Shown one piece after another: positions 44,956 through 53,872 of a DNA stretch of 64,000 nt (positions are counted from its first letter, which is position 1; each line of letters begins with the position of its first letter). Made by a program: the position numbers and the translations under genes. The DNA is from Streptomyces sp. NBC_00306 (GTDB lineage Bacteria; Actinomycetota; Actinomycetes; Streptomycetales; Streptomycetaceae): NCBI RefSeq assembly GCF_036169555.1, contig NZ_CP108032.1:5642001-5706000 (forward strand), in the 5' to 3' direction. Under the pieces are notes generated by a model, which saw only the letters and a list, made by a program, of their open reading frames with translations, did not search any database and was not told the DNA's origin.

Positions 44956-46734
44956 GTGACAACCCATCGCACGTCGAAGCGCAGGCTTGCCGCAGGCACG
45001 GCTGTCGTGCTCGCGGCCCTGCTCACCACCACGGCCTGTGGCGGCAACAAGGACGACGACAAGGACGGAGCCGGCAAGACGCCCGGCTTCAACGCCGGCA
45101 TCGGCAAGGTCGCCAACGCGTCCACCGCCAAGGGCGGTGAGCTCAAGTTCGTCGGCACGCAGGACGCCGACTCGTGGGACCCGCAGCGCGGTTACTACGG
45201 CTTCATGTGGGACTTCGCCCGCTACTACACCCGCCAGCTGGTCAGCTTCAAGCCGGCGCCGGGTGCGGGCAGCACCGAGCTCGTGCCGGACCTCGCGACC
45301 GCGAAGGCCGAGATCTCGCCCGACGGCAAGACCTACAAGTACACGCTGAAGGACGACGTCACGTGGGAGGACGGCACGCCCGTCACCTCGCAGGACATCA
45401 AGTACGGCATCGAGCGCACCTGGGCCCAGGACGTCATCTCCGGCGGCCCGGTCTACCTGATGCAGGTCCTCGACCCGAAGACCGAGTACAAGGGGCCGTA
45501 CAAGGACAAGTCCGCGGACAAGCTCGGCCTGAAGGCCATCGAGACGCCGGACGCGAAGACCATCATCTTCAAGCTTCCGAAGCCGAACGGCGACTTCGAG
45601 CAGATGCTCGCCATGCCGGCCGCCTCTCCGGTCAAGAAGGAGAAGGACACCGCCGCCAAGTACGGCCTGAAGCCCTTCTCCAACGGCCCGTACAAGATCG
45701 ACTCGTACGCGCCGAACAAGTCGATGAAGCTGTCGCGCAACGCCAACTGGAAGGCCTCGTCGGACACGATCCGCAAGGCGCTCCCGGACAAGATCTCGGT
45801 CACCTTCATGACCAACGCGGACGACATGGACAAGCGCCTGCTCAAGGGTGACTTCGACATCGACATCAACGCGACGGGCATCGGCCAGGCGGCCCGCACC
45901 ACCGCGATCCGCGAGCACAAGGGCAACCTCGACAACGGCCAGACCGGCTTCATCCGTTACGCGGTCTTCCCGCAGACGGTGGCGCCGTTCGACAACATCG
46001 AGTGCCGCAAGGCCGTCATCTACGCCGCCGACAAGAAGTCCCTGCAGACCGCCCGTGGCGGCCCGCAGGCCGGTGGCGACATCGCCCCGAACATGCTCCC
46101 CGCGGGCATCAAGGGCGCCGACCCGTCGTACGACCCGTACGAGGTCCTGAAGAACGACAGCAAGCCGAACGTCGAGAAGGCCAAGGCCGCGCTGAAAGCC
46201 TGTGGCAAGCCGAACGGCTTCAAGACCACCATCGCGGTGCGCAACAACAAGCCGGTCGAGGTCGCCACGGCCGTCTCGCTGCAGAACGCGCTGAAGCAGG
46301 TCGGCATCGACGCCCAGGTCGACCAGTTCGACGGCGCCCAGACATCCGGCATCATCGGTTCGCCGAAGGTCGTCAAGGACAAGGGCTACGGCATCATCAT
46401 CATGGGCTGGGGTGCGGACTTCCCGTCCGGACAGGGCTTCTCCCAGCCGCTGGTCGACGGCCGTTTCATCCTCCAGAGCGGTAACAACAACTTCTCGGAG
46501 CTGAACGACCCGGCGATCAACAAGCTCTTCGACCAGGCCATCGCGGAGACCGACCCGGACAAGGCCGGCGAGATCTACAAGCAGATGAACCAGAAGGTCT
46601 CCGAGGCCGCTGTCTACCTGCCCTTCGTCTACGACAAGACGATCACCTGGCGCAGCACCCGCCTCACCAACGCCTACACCGCGGACGCCTACAACGGCCG
46701 CTACGACTACGCCTCGCTCGGCGTCGTCAAGTAA
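44956..46734 (+). CDS. Oligopeptide ABC importer, substrate-binding lipoprotein
   Basis: A 592-residue family 5 solute-binding protein. The GTG reading VTTHRTSKRRLAAG follows GGAGG; the signal ends at lipobox TTAC, followed by an Asp/Lys-rich linker (GGNKDDDKDG). The binding domain has typical SBP_bac_5 features: YYTRQLVSFKP, EISPDGKTYKYTLKDDVTWEDG, SNGPYKIDSY and YLPFVYDKTITW. It delivers peptides to the two permeases. It is likely to be the most abundant product; a stem-loop directly downstream may keep its mRNA stable. Confidence 0.95.
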   Translation: MTTHRTSKRRLAAGTAVVLAALLTTTACGGNKDDDKDGAGKTPGFNAGIGKVANASTAKGGELKFVGTQDADSWDPQRGYYGFMWDFARYYTRQLVSFKPAPGAGSTELVPDLATAKAEISPDGKTYKYTLKDDVTWEDGTPVTSQDIKYGIERTWAQDVISGGPVYLMQVLDPKTEYKGPYKDKSADKLGLKAIETPDAKTIIFKLPKPNGDFEQMLAMPAASPVKKEKDTAAKYGLKPFSNGPYKIDSYAPNKSMKLSRNANWKASSDTIRKALPDKISVTFMTNADDMDKRLLKGDFDIDINATGIGQAARTTAIREHKGNLDNGQTGFIRYAVFPQTVAPFDNIECRKAVIYAADKKSLQTARGGPQAGGDIAPNMLPAGIKGADPSYDPYEVLKNDSKPNVEKAKAALKACGKPNGFKTTIAVRNNKPVEVATAVSLQNALKQVGIDAQVDQFDGAQTSGIIGSPKVVKDKGYGIIIMGWGADFPSGQGFSQPLVDGRFILQSGNNNFSELNDPAINKLFDQAIAETDPDKAGEIYKQMNQKVSEAAVYLPFVYDKTITWRSTRLTNAYTADAYNGRYDYASLGVVK

Positions 46735-46805
46735 AACCCAGTCAGTTCACGTTCCAGTGCCACACCCGCTAGGCACGAAGGGCAGGTGATGGCCGCGAGC
46801 GGTGG

Positions 46806-46839
46806 CCCGGGGCCCTCTCCAGAAGAGAGGGCCCCCGGG
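46806..46839 (+). terminator. Intra-operon stem-loop after the binding-protein gene
   Basis: A 10-bp stem extended by three pairs beyond a one-base bulge (GGGGCCCTCT with AGAGGGCCCC) lies between the binding-protein gene and the next permease, without a U-tract. It probably reduces read-through or protects the upstream mRNA, giving excess binding protein. Confidence 0.7.
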
Positions 46840-46859
46840 TCGCCGTCGGGCCGAGCGCA

Positions 46860-47858
46860 GTGCTTGCATATCTCATCCGGCGAATCTTCGCCGTCATCGT
46901 CATGCTGATGGTCATCACTCTGGTGACCTTCGGAATCTTCTTCCTGTTCCCCAAGATGATCGGGACGGACCCGGCGCTTTACTTCGTCGGCAAGCAGTCC
47001 GACCCGGCCGCCATCGAGGGCATCCGGCAGAAGATGGGCCTGGACGACCCGATCCTGGTCCAGTTCGGCAAGTTCGTGGTCGGGCTGGTGGCCGGACGTA
47101 CGTACTCCAACGGTTCCGACGTGACGCAGTGCGCCGCGCCCTGCTTCGGGTACTCGTTCAAGACCGAGCAGGAGGTCTGGCCGCTGCTCCTCGAGTGGCT
47201 GCCGGTCACCCTCTCGCTCGCCCTCGGTGCCGTCGTGCTCTGGGTCATCGGCGGTGTCGCCACCGGCATCGTCTCCGCCCTCAAGCGCGGTACCCCGCTG
47301 GACCGTTCGGCGATGGGCATCGCCCTCGGCGGTGTCTCCCTGCCCATCTACTTCACCGGCATCCTGTCCCTGGCGCTCTTCTCCGACCAGCTCGGCTGGT
47401 TCGGGCGCCCGGACACGGAATTCGGTGAGGATCCGGCGACCTGGTTCAACGGCATGATCCTGCCGTGGGTCACCCTCGCCTTCCTGTACGCCGCGATGTA
47501 CGCGCGGCTCACCCGGGCCACCATGCTGGAGGTCCTGAACGAGGACTACATCCGTACCGCCCGGGCCAAGGGCCTCACCGAACCCGTGGTCATCGGCAAG
47601 CACGCGATGCGCTCGACGATGACCCCGATCCTCACGGTCCTCGGCCTCGACCTCGGAGCGCTGGTCGGCGGCGCGGTGCTCACCGAGAGCACCTTCTCGC
47701 TGCACGGCCTCGGGTACAACGCGGTGAAGGCCATCAGCGACCACGACCTGCCGGTGATCCTCGGGGTCACCCTCATCTCGGCCTTCTTCGTGGTCCTCGC
47801 GAACCTTGTCGTGGACCTCATGTACGCAGTGATCGACCCCCGAGTGAGGCTCTCATGA
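46860..47858 (+). CDS. Oligopeptide ABC importer, permease (OppB/DppB type)
   Basis: A 332-residue permease starting at GTG (MLAYLIRRIFAVIVMLMVITLVTF, a first helix typical of OppB). The coupling loop is EDYIRTARAKGLTEPVVIGKHAM, and TPILTVLGLDLGALVGGAVLTE follows. A Cys-containing periplasmic insert (CAAPCFGYS, about residue 100) is an unusual detail, perhaps a disulfide. The stop overlaps the next ATG. Confidence 0.93.
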   Translation: MLAYLIRRIFAVIVMLMVITLVTFGIFFLFPKMIGTDPALYFVGKQSDPAAIEGIRQKMGLDDPILVQFGKFVVGLVAGRTYSNGSDVTQCAAPCFGYSFKTEQEVWPLLLEWLPVTLSLALGAVVLWVIGGVATGIVSALKRGTPLDRSAMGIALGGVSLPIYFTGILSLALFSDQLGWFGRPDTEFGEDPATWFNGMILPWVTLAFLYAAMYARLTRATMLEVLNEDYIRTARAKGLTEPVVIGKHAMRSTMTPILTVLGLDLGALVGGAVLTESTFSLHGLGYNAVKAISDHDLPVILGVTLISAFFVVLANLVVDLMYAVIDPRVRLS

Positions 47859-48952
47859 CCGAACTGACGAAGACCGGCGCCGTCGGCGAGCCCGTCTCCG
47901 CGGGATCGGCCCCCTCGACGGCCTTCCTCGAAGTCCGCGATCTCGAGGTGCACTTCCCCACCGACGACGGTCTGGTGAAGTCCGTCGACGGACTCTCCTT
48001 CCAGCTGGAGAAGGGCAAGACCCTCGGCATCGTCGGCGAGTCCGGCTCCGGCAAGTCGGTGACCTCACTCGGCATCATGGGCCTGCACCGCGTCGGCCAG
48101 TACGGCCGGCAGAAGGCCCACCTGTCCGGCGAGATCTGGCTGAACGGCAAGGAACTGCTGTCCGCCGATCCGGACGAGGTGCGCCGCCTGCGCGGCCGCG
48201 ACATGGCGATGATCTTCCAGGATCCGCTGTCCGCGATGCACCCGTACTACACCATCGGCAAGCAGATCAGTGAGGCGTACCAGGTCCACAACAAGGTGGA
48301 CAAGAAGACGGCGATGAAGCGCGCCGTCCAGCTGCTGGACCGGGTGGGCATCCCGGAGCCCCACAAGCGCGTGGACAGCTACCCGCACGAGTTCTCGGGC
48401 GGTATGCGTCAGCGCGCGATGATCGCGATGGCGCTCGTCAACAACCCCGAGCTGCTCATCGCCGACGAGCCGACCACCGCCCTCGACGTCACCGTCCAGG
48501 CGCAGATCCTCGACCTGATCCGGGATCTGCAGAAGGAGTTCGGCTCCGCGGTCATCATCATCACCCACGACCTGGGCGTGGTCGCCGAGCTGGCCGACGA
48601 CATCCTGGTGATGTACGGCGGCCGCTGCGTCGAGCGCGGTCCGGCCGAGAAGGTCTTCTACGAGCCGCAGCACCCCTACACCTGGGGCCTGCTGGGTTCG
48701 ATGCCCCGCATCGACCGCGACCAGACCGAACGCCTCATCCCGGTCAAGGGCTCCCCGCCCAGCCTGATCAACATCCCCAGTGGCTGTGCCTTCCACCCGC
48801 GGTGCCCGTACGCCGATGTGCCCAAGGGCGGCATCACCCGCACCGAGCGGCCGAACCTGCGTGAGGTGGGCAGCCGGCACCACTCGGCCTGCCACATGTC
48901 GCAGGAGGACCGCACGCGGATCTGGACCGAAGAGATTGCGCCGAAGCTGTGA
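47855..48952 (+). CDS. Oligopeptide ABC importer, ATPase (OppD/DppD type)
   Basis: A 365-residue ATPase: Walker A GESGSGKS, Q-loop IFQDPLSAMHP, signature FSGGMRQRAMIA, Walker B LLIADEPTTALD and switch ITHDLGVVAELAD. The C-terminal OppD/F extension contains the GCAFHPRCPYA and HHSACHM cysteines, which bind a [4Fe-4S] cluster in related transporters. It is coupled at both ends by ATGA/GTGA overlaps. Confidence 0.95.
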   Translation: MTELTKTGAVGEPVSAGSAPSTAFLEVRDLEVHFPTDDGLVKSVDGLSFQLEKGKTLGIVGESGSGKSVTSLGIMGLHRVGQYGRQKAHLSGEIWLNGKELLSADPDEVRRLRGRDMAMIFQDPLSAMHPYYTIGKQISEAYQVHNKVDKKTAMKRAVQLLDRVGIPEPHKRVDSYPHEFSGGMRQRAMIAMALVNNPELLIADEPTTALDVTVQAQILDLIRDLQKEFGSAVIIITHDLGVVAELADDILVMYGGRCVERGPAEKVFYEPQHPYTWGLLGSMPRIDRDQTERLIPVKGSPPSLINIPSGCAFHPRCPYADVPKGGITRTERPNLREVGSRHHSACHMSQEDRTRIWTEEIAPKL

Positions 48953-50289
48953 GTGAGACAAAGGATTCCGAGATGACGATCCCGGAGCAGGCCACCTCCT
49001 CGCCCGAGCCGCTGCTCAAGGTCACCGGACTGGTCAAGCACTTCCCGATCACCAAGGGGCTGCTGCGCCGGCAGGCCGGCGCCGTCCAGGCGGTCGACGG
49101 CATCAGCTTCGACGTGCTTCCCGGCGAGACGCTCGGCGTCGTGGGCGAGTCCGGCTGCGGCAAGTCGACGATGGGCCGGCTCATCACCCGGCTCCTCGAA
49201 CCGACCGGCGGTTCCATCGAGTTCGAGGGCACCGACATCACGCACCTCGGCGTGGGCGCCATGCGTCCGATGCGCCGGGACGTCCAGATGATCTTCCAGG
49301 ACCCCTACGGTTCGCTGAACCCGCGTCACACGGTCGGTTCGATCGTCAGCGCGCCGTTCAAGCTCCAGGGCGTCACGCCCGAGGGCGGGATCAAGAAGGA
49401 GGTCCAGCGCCTGCTGGGCCTGGTCGGTCTCAACCCCGAGCACTACAACCGCTATCCGCACGAGTTCTCCGGCGGTCAGCGCCAGCGCATCGGCATCGCC
49501 CGCGCGCTCGCCCTGAAGCCGAAGCTGGTCGTGGCCGACGAGCCGGTCTCCGCGCTGGACGTCTCCATCCAGGCGCAGGTGGTGAACCTGCTCGACGATC
49601 TCCAGGAAGAGCTGGGCCTCACCTATGTGATCATCGCCCACGACCTGTCGGTGATCCGGCACGTCTCGGACCGCATCGCGGTCATGTACCTGGGCAAGAT
49701 CGTGGAGCTGGCGGACCGCAAGTCGCTGTACGAGGCGCCGATGCACCCGTACACGAAGGCGCTGATGTCGGCGGTGCCGGTGCCCGACCCGCGTCGTCGC
49801 GGCGTCAAGAGCGAGCGCATCCTGCTCAAGGGCGACGTGCCCTCGCCGATCTCGCCGCCGACGGGCTGCCGCTTCCACACCAGGTGCTGGAAGGCGACGG
49901 AGATCTGCACCACGCAGGAGCCGCCGCTGATCGCCCTCAAGCCGGGGCAGCAGGTGGCCTGCCACCACCCGGAGAACGCGCCGGACCAGGTCCCGCAGGA
50001 CGTGGTGATCGCGTCGGCGCGGGAGGCGATCGACATCGTCGACGCGAAGCCGAAGTCGGAGGAGACGGCGGAGGCCGCCGCGGCCGACGCCTTGGTTGCC
50101 GAGCCGGCCGTGGTCGAGACGCCGGTGACGAAGGCCGCCGAGCCCGAGGCCGCCGTGGTCGAGGCGCCGGTGACGAAGGCTGCCGAGCCCGACGCCCCTG
50201 TTGCCACGACCGCCGTGTCCGAGACGCCGGAGGCCGATGCCGCCGACGCGGACGAGGCCAAGGGCCCGGGGGGCACCGCCAAGGAGTAG
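48949..50289 (+). CDS. Oligopeptide ABC importer, ATPase (OppF/DppF type) with a long repetitive tail
   Basis: A 446-residue ATPase starting at GTG in overlap with the preceding stop. Walker A is GESGCGKST, the signature FSGGQRQRIGIA, Walker B LVVADEPVSALD and the switch IIAHDLSVIRH. The OppF Cys region CRFHTRCWKATEIC ends near residue 330. After that come about 100 residues of Ala/Glu/Val/Pro-rich text, including a 15-residue unit repeated almost exactly (VVETPVTKAAEPEAA). Most OppF proteins end near residue 350, so this tail is extra. Confidence 0.94.
   Translation: MSETKDSEMTIPEQATSSPEPLLKVTGLVKHFPITKGLLRRQAGAVQAVDGISFDVLPGETLGVVGESGCGKSTMGRLITRLLEPTGGSIEFEGTDITHLGVGAMRPMRRDVQMIFQDPYGSLNPRHTVGSIVSAPFKLQGVTPEGGIKKEVQRLLGLVGLNPEHYNRYPHEFSGGQRQRIGIARALALKPKLVVADEPVSALDVSIQAQVVNLLDDLQEELGLTYVIIAHDLSVIRHVSDRIAVMYLGKIVELADRKSLYEAPMHPYTKALMSAVPVPDPRRRGVKSERILLKGDVPSPISPPTGCRFHTRCWKATEICTTQEPPLIALKPGQQVACHHPENAPDQVPQDVVIASAREAIDIVDAKPKSEETAEAAAADALVAEPAVVETPVTKAAEPEAAVVEAPVTKAAEPDAPVATTAVSETPEADAADADEAKGPGGTAKE
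50110..50199 (+). repeat. 45-bp tandem repeat inside the OppF tail
   Basis: Two in-frame copies (50110-50154 and 50155-50199) encode VVExPVTKAAEPxA units and differ at only a few bases. A degenerate partial copy precedes them. Confidence 0.8.
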
Positions 50290-50307
50290 AACCGGCACAA
50301 TCGTCCG

Positions 50308-50964
50308 GTGCTCCAAGAACTGTTCACGCCCTCCGTCCAGCATTCGCTCGACCTCGCCGGAATCTTCGTCTTCGCGATCTCCGGTGCACTGCTCGCCGTG
50401 CGCAAGAACTTCGACGTCTTCGGCATCGCGGTGCTCGCCGAGGTCACCGCGCTGGGCGGAGGGCTGTTCCGTGACCTGGTCATCGGGGTCGTCCCGGCCG
50501 CCTTCACGGACCTGGGCTACTTCCTCATGCCCCTGGTCGCCGCCGCACTGATCTTCTTCCTGCATCCGCAGGTCGAGCGCATCCAGTCCGGGGTGAACGT
50601 CTTCGACGCCGCCGGCCTCGGCCTGTTCTGCGTCACGGGCACGACCAAGGCGTACGAGTACGGGCTCAGCCTGACCTCGTCGGCGGTGCTCGGCCTCGCG
50701 ACCGCGGTCGGCGGCGGTGTGCTGAGGGACGTCCTCGCCAACGAGGTCCCGTCACTGCTGCGCTGGGACCGCGACCTCTACGCCGTCCCGGCCATCGTGG
50801 GCGCGACCATGGTCGTCCTGTGCATCCGCTTCGACGTGCTGAACGCGTTCACCAGCGGGACCGCGGTCATCACCGCCTTCCTGCTCCGGCTGGCGGCGAT
50901 GCGGTTCAACTGGCGCGCACCCCGCGCCTGGAACCGGCGCTCGTCCGCCGCGGAGGAGGCATGA
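50308..50964 (+). CDS. TRIC-family (UPF0126) cation channel
   Basis: A 218-residue membrane protein with seven hydrophobic segments in an inverted repeat. The two halves carry the paired motifs ALGGGLFRDLVIG and AVGGGVLRDVLAN, and DLAGIFVFAISGALLAVRK at the start. Prokaryotic TRIC proteins form trimeric potassium-permeable channels. It lies 18 bases after the oligopeptide ATPase and may be read from the same mRNA; a functional link is not evident. Confidence 0.9.
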   Translation: MLQELFTPSVQHSLDLAGIFVFAISGALLAVRKNFDVFGIAVLAEVTALGGGLFRDLVIGVVPAAFTDLGYFLMPLVAAALIFFLHPQVERIQSGVNVFDAAGLGLFCVTGTTKAYEYGLSLTSSAVLGLATAVGGGVLRDVLANEVPSLLRWDRDLYAVPAIVGATMVVLCIRFDVLNAFTSGTAVITAFLLRLAAMRFNWRAPRAWNRRSSAAEEA

Positions 50965-51062
50965 CCCCTCTCCGCGGGCCCGCGTCCTGACGGTCGCCCG
51001 GAGGGAAGCGTCACAGCACAAAAAAGCTACCGCTCAGTAATGACCTGTTGTACCGTACCGGT

Positions 51063-51905
51063 ATGGCACAGGCAGTTCAGGCATCGATCGGGGACAGCGA
51101 GTTCGACCGCGACACCGCTGTGTCCCTGCGCGCACCGGGCGTCTACGACGCGGAGCTCTCGGCGGGCTGGACGATCGTCCGCGCCGTCAACGGCGGGTAC
51201 CTGCTGGCACTTCTCGGCCGCGCCCTCGGCGAGGCCCTGCCGCACCCGGACCCCTTCACCGTCTCGGCGCACTACCTCACCGCGTCGCAGCCGGGTCCCG
51301 CGCTGATCCGTACCGAGATCGTCCGCACCGGCCGCACCCTCTCCACGGGCCAGGCCTCCCTCGTCCAGTTCGAGGAGGACGGCACCGAGGTCGAGCGCAT
51401 CCGCGTGCTCGCCACCTACGGCGATCTCGACACGCTCTCCGACGAGGTCCGCACCTCCGCGGCCCCGCCGGTCATGGCCCCGTACGAGCAGTGTCTCGGC
51501 CCCGCGGACGGTCCGGTGGCGATCCCCGGCAGCTCCGCCATCACCGAGCGGCTGAACATCCGGCTCGACCCGGCGACCGTCGGCTGGGCCGTCGGAGCTC
51601 CCTCGGGCAAGGGGGAGATGCGCGGCTGGTTCTCGCTCGCGGACGGCCGTGACGCGGACCCGTTCTCGCTGCTCCTGACGGTCGACGCCCTGCCGCCGAC
51701 CTCGTTCGAGCTCGGGCTGACGGGCTGGACGCCCACGGTGGAGCTCACCACGCACATCCGCTGCCGTCCGGCTCCCGGCCCGCTGCGGGTCTCCATCGTC
51801 ACCCGCAATCTCGCGGGCGGATTCCTGGAGGAGGACGCCGAGGTCTGGGACAGCCGCGACCGGCTCGTCGCACAGTCCCGGCAGCTGGCGAAGGCCCCGC
51901 GTTAG
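51063..51905 (+). CDS. Thioesterase-family (double-hotdog) protein
   Basis: A 280-residue protein resembling TesB-like acyl-CoA thioesterases: WTIVRAVNGGYLLALLGRAL in the first hotdog, FTVSAHYLTASQPGPALI (core strand pair), then a second hotdog with DALPPTSFELGLTGWTPTVEL and the closing WDSRDRLVAQSRQLA. The latter is a typical TesB end with the Asp and Gln of the catalytic triad. The ATG at 51063 is preferred; the TTG at 51048 has no site. The substrate is unknown. An AT-rich promoter-like patch (ACAAAAAAGCTACCG) lies directly upstream. Confidence 0.85.
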   Translation: MAQAVQASIGDSEFDRDTAVSLRAPGVYDAELSAGWTIVRAVNGGYLLALLGRALGEALPHPDPFTVSAHYLTASQPGPALIRTEIVRTGRTLSTGQASLVQFEEDGTEVERIRVLATYGDLDTLSDEVRTSAAPPVMAPYEQCLGPADGPVAIPGSSAITERLNIRLDPATVGWAVGAPSGKGEMRGWFSLADGRDADPFSLLLTVDALPPTSFELGLTGWTPTVELTTHIRCRPAPGPLRVSIVTRNLAGGFLEEDAEVWDSRDRLVAQSRQLAKAPR

Positions 51906-51955
51906 CCGAGCGGCGGGTGCAGGCCTCGCGCCGGCCCTCCTATTCATTCTCTTGC

Positions 51956-51967
51956 GGTTATATAACC
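51956..51967 (+). promoter_or_regulatory. Palindromic operator ahead of the ArsR-type gene
   Basis: GGTTATATAACC is a perfect 12-bp palindrome 19 bases before the arsR-like ATG and overlaps a TATAAC -10-like element. It is the most AT-rich spot in the neighbourhood and is a likely autoregulatory site. Confidence 0.6.
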
Positions 51968-51986
51968 CAGTGAGTATGTTCGCGGT

Positions 51987-52304
51987 ATGCCCATACCGTT
52001 CGACGTGCTCGCGGAGCCCAGCAGGCGCAGAATCCTGGATCTGCTCCTGGAACGTCCGCATCTGGTCGGTGAGCTCACCGACCGGCTCGGCCTCAGCCAG
52101 CCCGGTACCTCCAAGCACCTGCGGGTGCTCCGCGAGGCCGGGCTGGTCCGGGTCCGGCAGGACGCGCAGCGCCGCTGGTACGAGCTGAGTCCCGAGCCCC
52201 TCGCGGAGCTCGACGCCTGGCTCGCGCACTACCGCCATCTCTGGGCGGGGAGCCTCGATGCGCTCGAACGTCATCTCGACGCGATGGAGGACGACTCCTC
52301 ATGA
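51987..52304 (+). CDS. ArsR-family transcriptional repressor
   Basis: A 105-residue winged-helix regulator: PFDVLAEPSRRRILDLLLE, ELTDRLGLSQPGTSKHLRVLREAGLV (recognition helix) and RWYELSPEPLAELDAWLAHYRHLW. It has no Cys metal site, so it belongs to the subgroup that pairs with SRPBCC (AHSA1-like) proteins rather than sensing metals. Its stop overlaps the SRPBCC start (ATGA). It probably represses the pair through the palindrome just upstream. Confidence 0.93.
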   Translation: MPIPFDVLAEPSRRRILDLLLERPHLVGELTDRLGLSQPGTSKHLRVLREAGLVRVRQDAQRRWYELSPEPLAELDAWLAHYRHLWAGSLDALERHLDAMEDDSS

Positions 52305-53152
52305 CCCCGCACCCCGACACCCTCACCACCGAGGACGGGCGCAACGCCCTGCGGATGGAGCGCCGTCTCGCGCACCCGCCGAAGAAGGTCTGGGCCGCGA
52401 TCACCACGCCCGAACACCTCGCCCGGTGGTTCCCCTCCGAGGTGACCGTGGAGCTGCGTCCCGGCGGCGCCATCGGGTTTCTCTTTCCCGGTGATTCCGG
52501 GCCCGGCATGACCGGCACCGTGACCGACGCGGACGAGCCGCACGTGTTCGCCTTCACCTGGGGCGAGGACCATCTGCGCTGGGAGATCACACCGGACGGC
52601 GACGGCTCGCTGCTGACCCTGGTGCACACCTTCGGCGACCGGTTCGGTGCGGCGAGCTTCGCCTCCGGCTGGCACGTCTGCATCACCGCGCTGGCGCAAC
52701 TGCTCGACGGCCGGGTGCCCGACGTCGAAGGGGACGCGGCGGGCACCCTGCACGAGGCGTACGTCGAGCGGTTCGGCCTCGCCGCCGGCACGGTCGAGGA
52801 CACGGCCGACGGCCCGCGGATCCGCTTCGAGCGGCAGCTCGTCCGTCCCGCAGGGACGGTGTGGGACCTCCTGACCGGCGGCGCTGCTCCCGAGGCCGGC
52901 GACCAGGTGCCCGAGGGTTTCACCGCGGCCGTCGCCCCCGCGGGACCGGTCGTCGAGGTCCGCGCCCCCGAACTGCTCGTCTACGCCTGGCATTCCGAGG
53001 GCGAGGTCCGCTGGGAACTGGGCCAGGGCACCGGCCACGGCCCGCGTCTCGTCCTGACGCAGACGGGCCCGGCGGACCTGGACACCCGGGCCGCGCTGGA
53101 CTCCTGGCGCCAGCGCATCGAGCACCTGGCGGCCCGGCTCCAGGAGCGCTGA
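52301..53152 (+). CDS. SRPBCC (AHSA1-like) protein, two domains
   Basis: A 283-residue protein with two START/Bet v1-like units. The first is ALRMERRLAHPPKKVWAAI, PEHLARWFPSEVTVELRPGG and HVFAFTWGEDHLRWEI; the second, shorter, is IRFERQLVRPAGTVWDLL and LLVYAWHSEGEVRWEL. Each should enclose a hydrophobic ligand pocket. Family members beside ArsR regulators are common in actinomycetes and their ligands are mostly unknown. The second unit looks partly degraded (shortened loops). Confidence 0.88.
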   Translation: MTPHPDTLTTEDGRNALRMERRLAHPPKKVWAAITTPEHLARWFPSEVTVELRPGGAIGFLFPGDSGPGMTGTVTDADEPHVFAFTWGEDHLRWEITPDGDGSLLTLVHTFGDRFGAASFASGWHVCITALAQLLDGRVPDVEGDAAGTLHEAYVERFGLAAGTVEDTADGPRIRFERQLVRPAGTVWDLLTGGAAPEAGDQVPEGFTAAVAPAGPVVEVRAPELLVYAWHSEGEVRWELGQGTGHGPRLVLTQTGPADLDTRAALDSWRQRIEHLAARLQER

Positions 53153-53186
53153 CGTCCGCTCCCGGGGCCCTGGCCGGGGCGTGCCG

Positions 53187-53759
53187 TCACACGGCCCGGC
53201 CGAGCCACGCCGCCAGCTGCGTGTACGCGTCGGAGCCCTCCGGCGCCTCCTGCACCGACCCGAACGGGACGGGTCCGCCGCGGGGTTCGACCGGGAGGAC
53301 CTCCCGGGCCAGCGGCAGGATGATCTCCGCCAGTTCCTGCTCCAGCGGGAGAGGATGCCCCAGCGCCTGGGACAGGTCCCAGGTGTGGGCCAGGGTCTCC
53401 ATGACGTAGCCGCCCACCGCGGCCGCGCCGGGGATCTCGGCGCCCCACGGCACCGTCACCGGTCGCACCAGCTTCGCGTCGTCCGCCCAGGCCTCGCCGA
53501 AGCGGCCGCGCGCCACGTCGTACGCCGCGCTCCAGCCGTCGTCCGCGATGCCGTCCGCGCGGGCGGCCACCGACAGACCGTCACCTCCCTCGCCGACGAG
53601 CGCGATCCGGTGCGTGCCGCCCACGACATGGGAGAGCAGCGCCCGTACGTCGAACTCGGGACAGGGCGTCGGAGCGTCCAGCCGGTCCGGTGTCACCGCC
53701 TTCACCAGGCCGGCGAACTGCTCGGCCGCGCGCTCGTACAGGGGGCGGGGATCGTTCAT
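53187..53759 (-). CDS. TIGR03086-type mycothiol-dependent/DinB-fold protein
   Basis: A 190-residue four-helix protein of the DinB/maleylpyruvate-isomerase N-terminal type. PTPCPEFDVRALLSHVVGGTHR is the characteristic first-helix signature with the metal-binding His, and METLAHTWDLSQALGHP carries the second and third ligands. Members are thought to use mycothiol; the reaction here is unknown. The ATG at 53759 is placed nine bases after GAGGAG; an ATG at 53768 overlaps that site and is less likely. It diverges from the WYL regulator gene, which may control it. Confidence 0.85.
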   Translation of the reverse strand: MNDPRPLYERAAEQFAGLVKAVTPDRLDAPTPCPEFDVRALLSHVVGGTHRIALVGEGGDGLSVAARADGIADDGWSAAYDVARGRFGEAWADDAKLVRPVTVPWGAEIPGAAAVGGYVMETLAHTWDLSQALGHPLPLEQELAEIILPLAREVLPVEPRGGPVPFGSVQEAPEGSDAYTQLAAWLGRAV

Positions 53760-53872
53760 GTCGTCCATCTCCTCGAACTCCGAAGGCCCGCGGGCTCGCT
53801 GCTCGCCGGCCACACGCACTGTTCCGGGATAACCTGACATCTCCCGTCATGTTTTCCGGAGACGCTCGCCAC

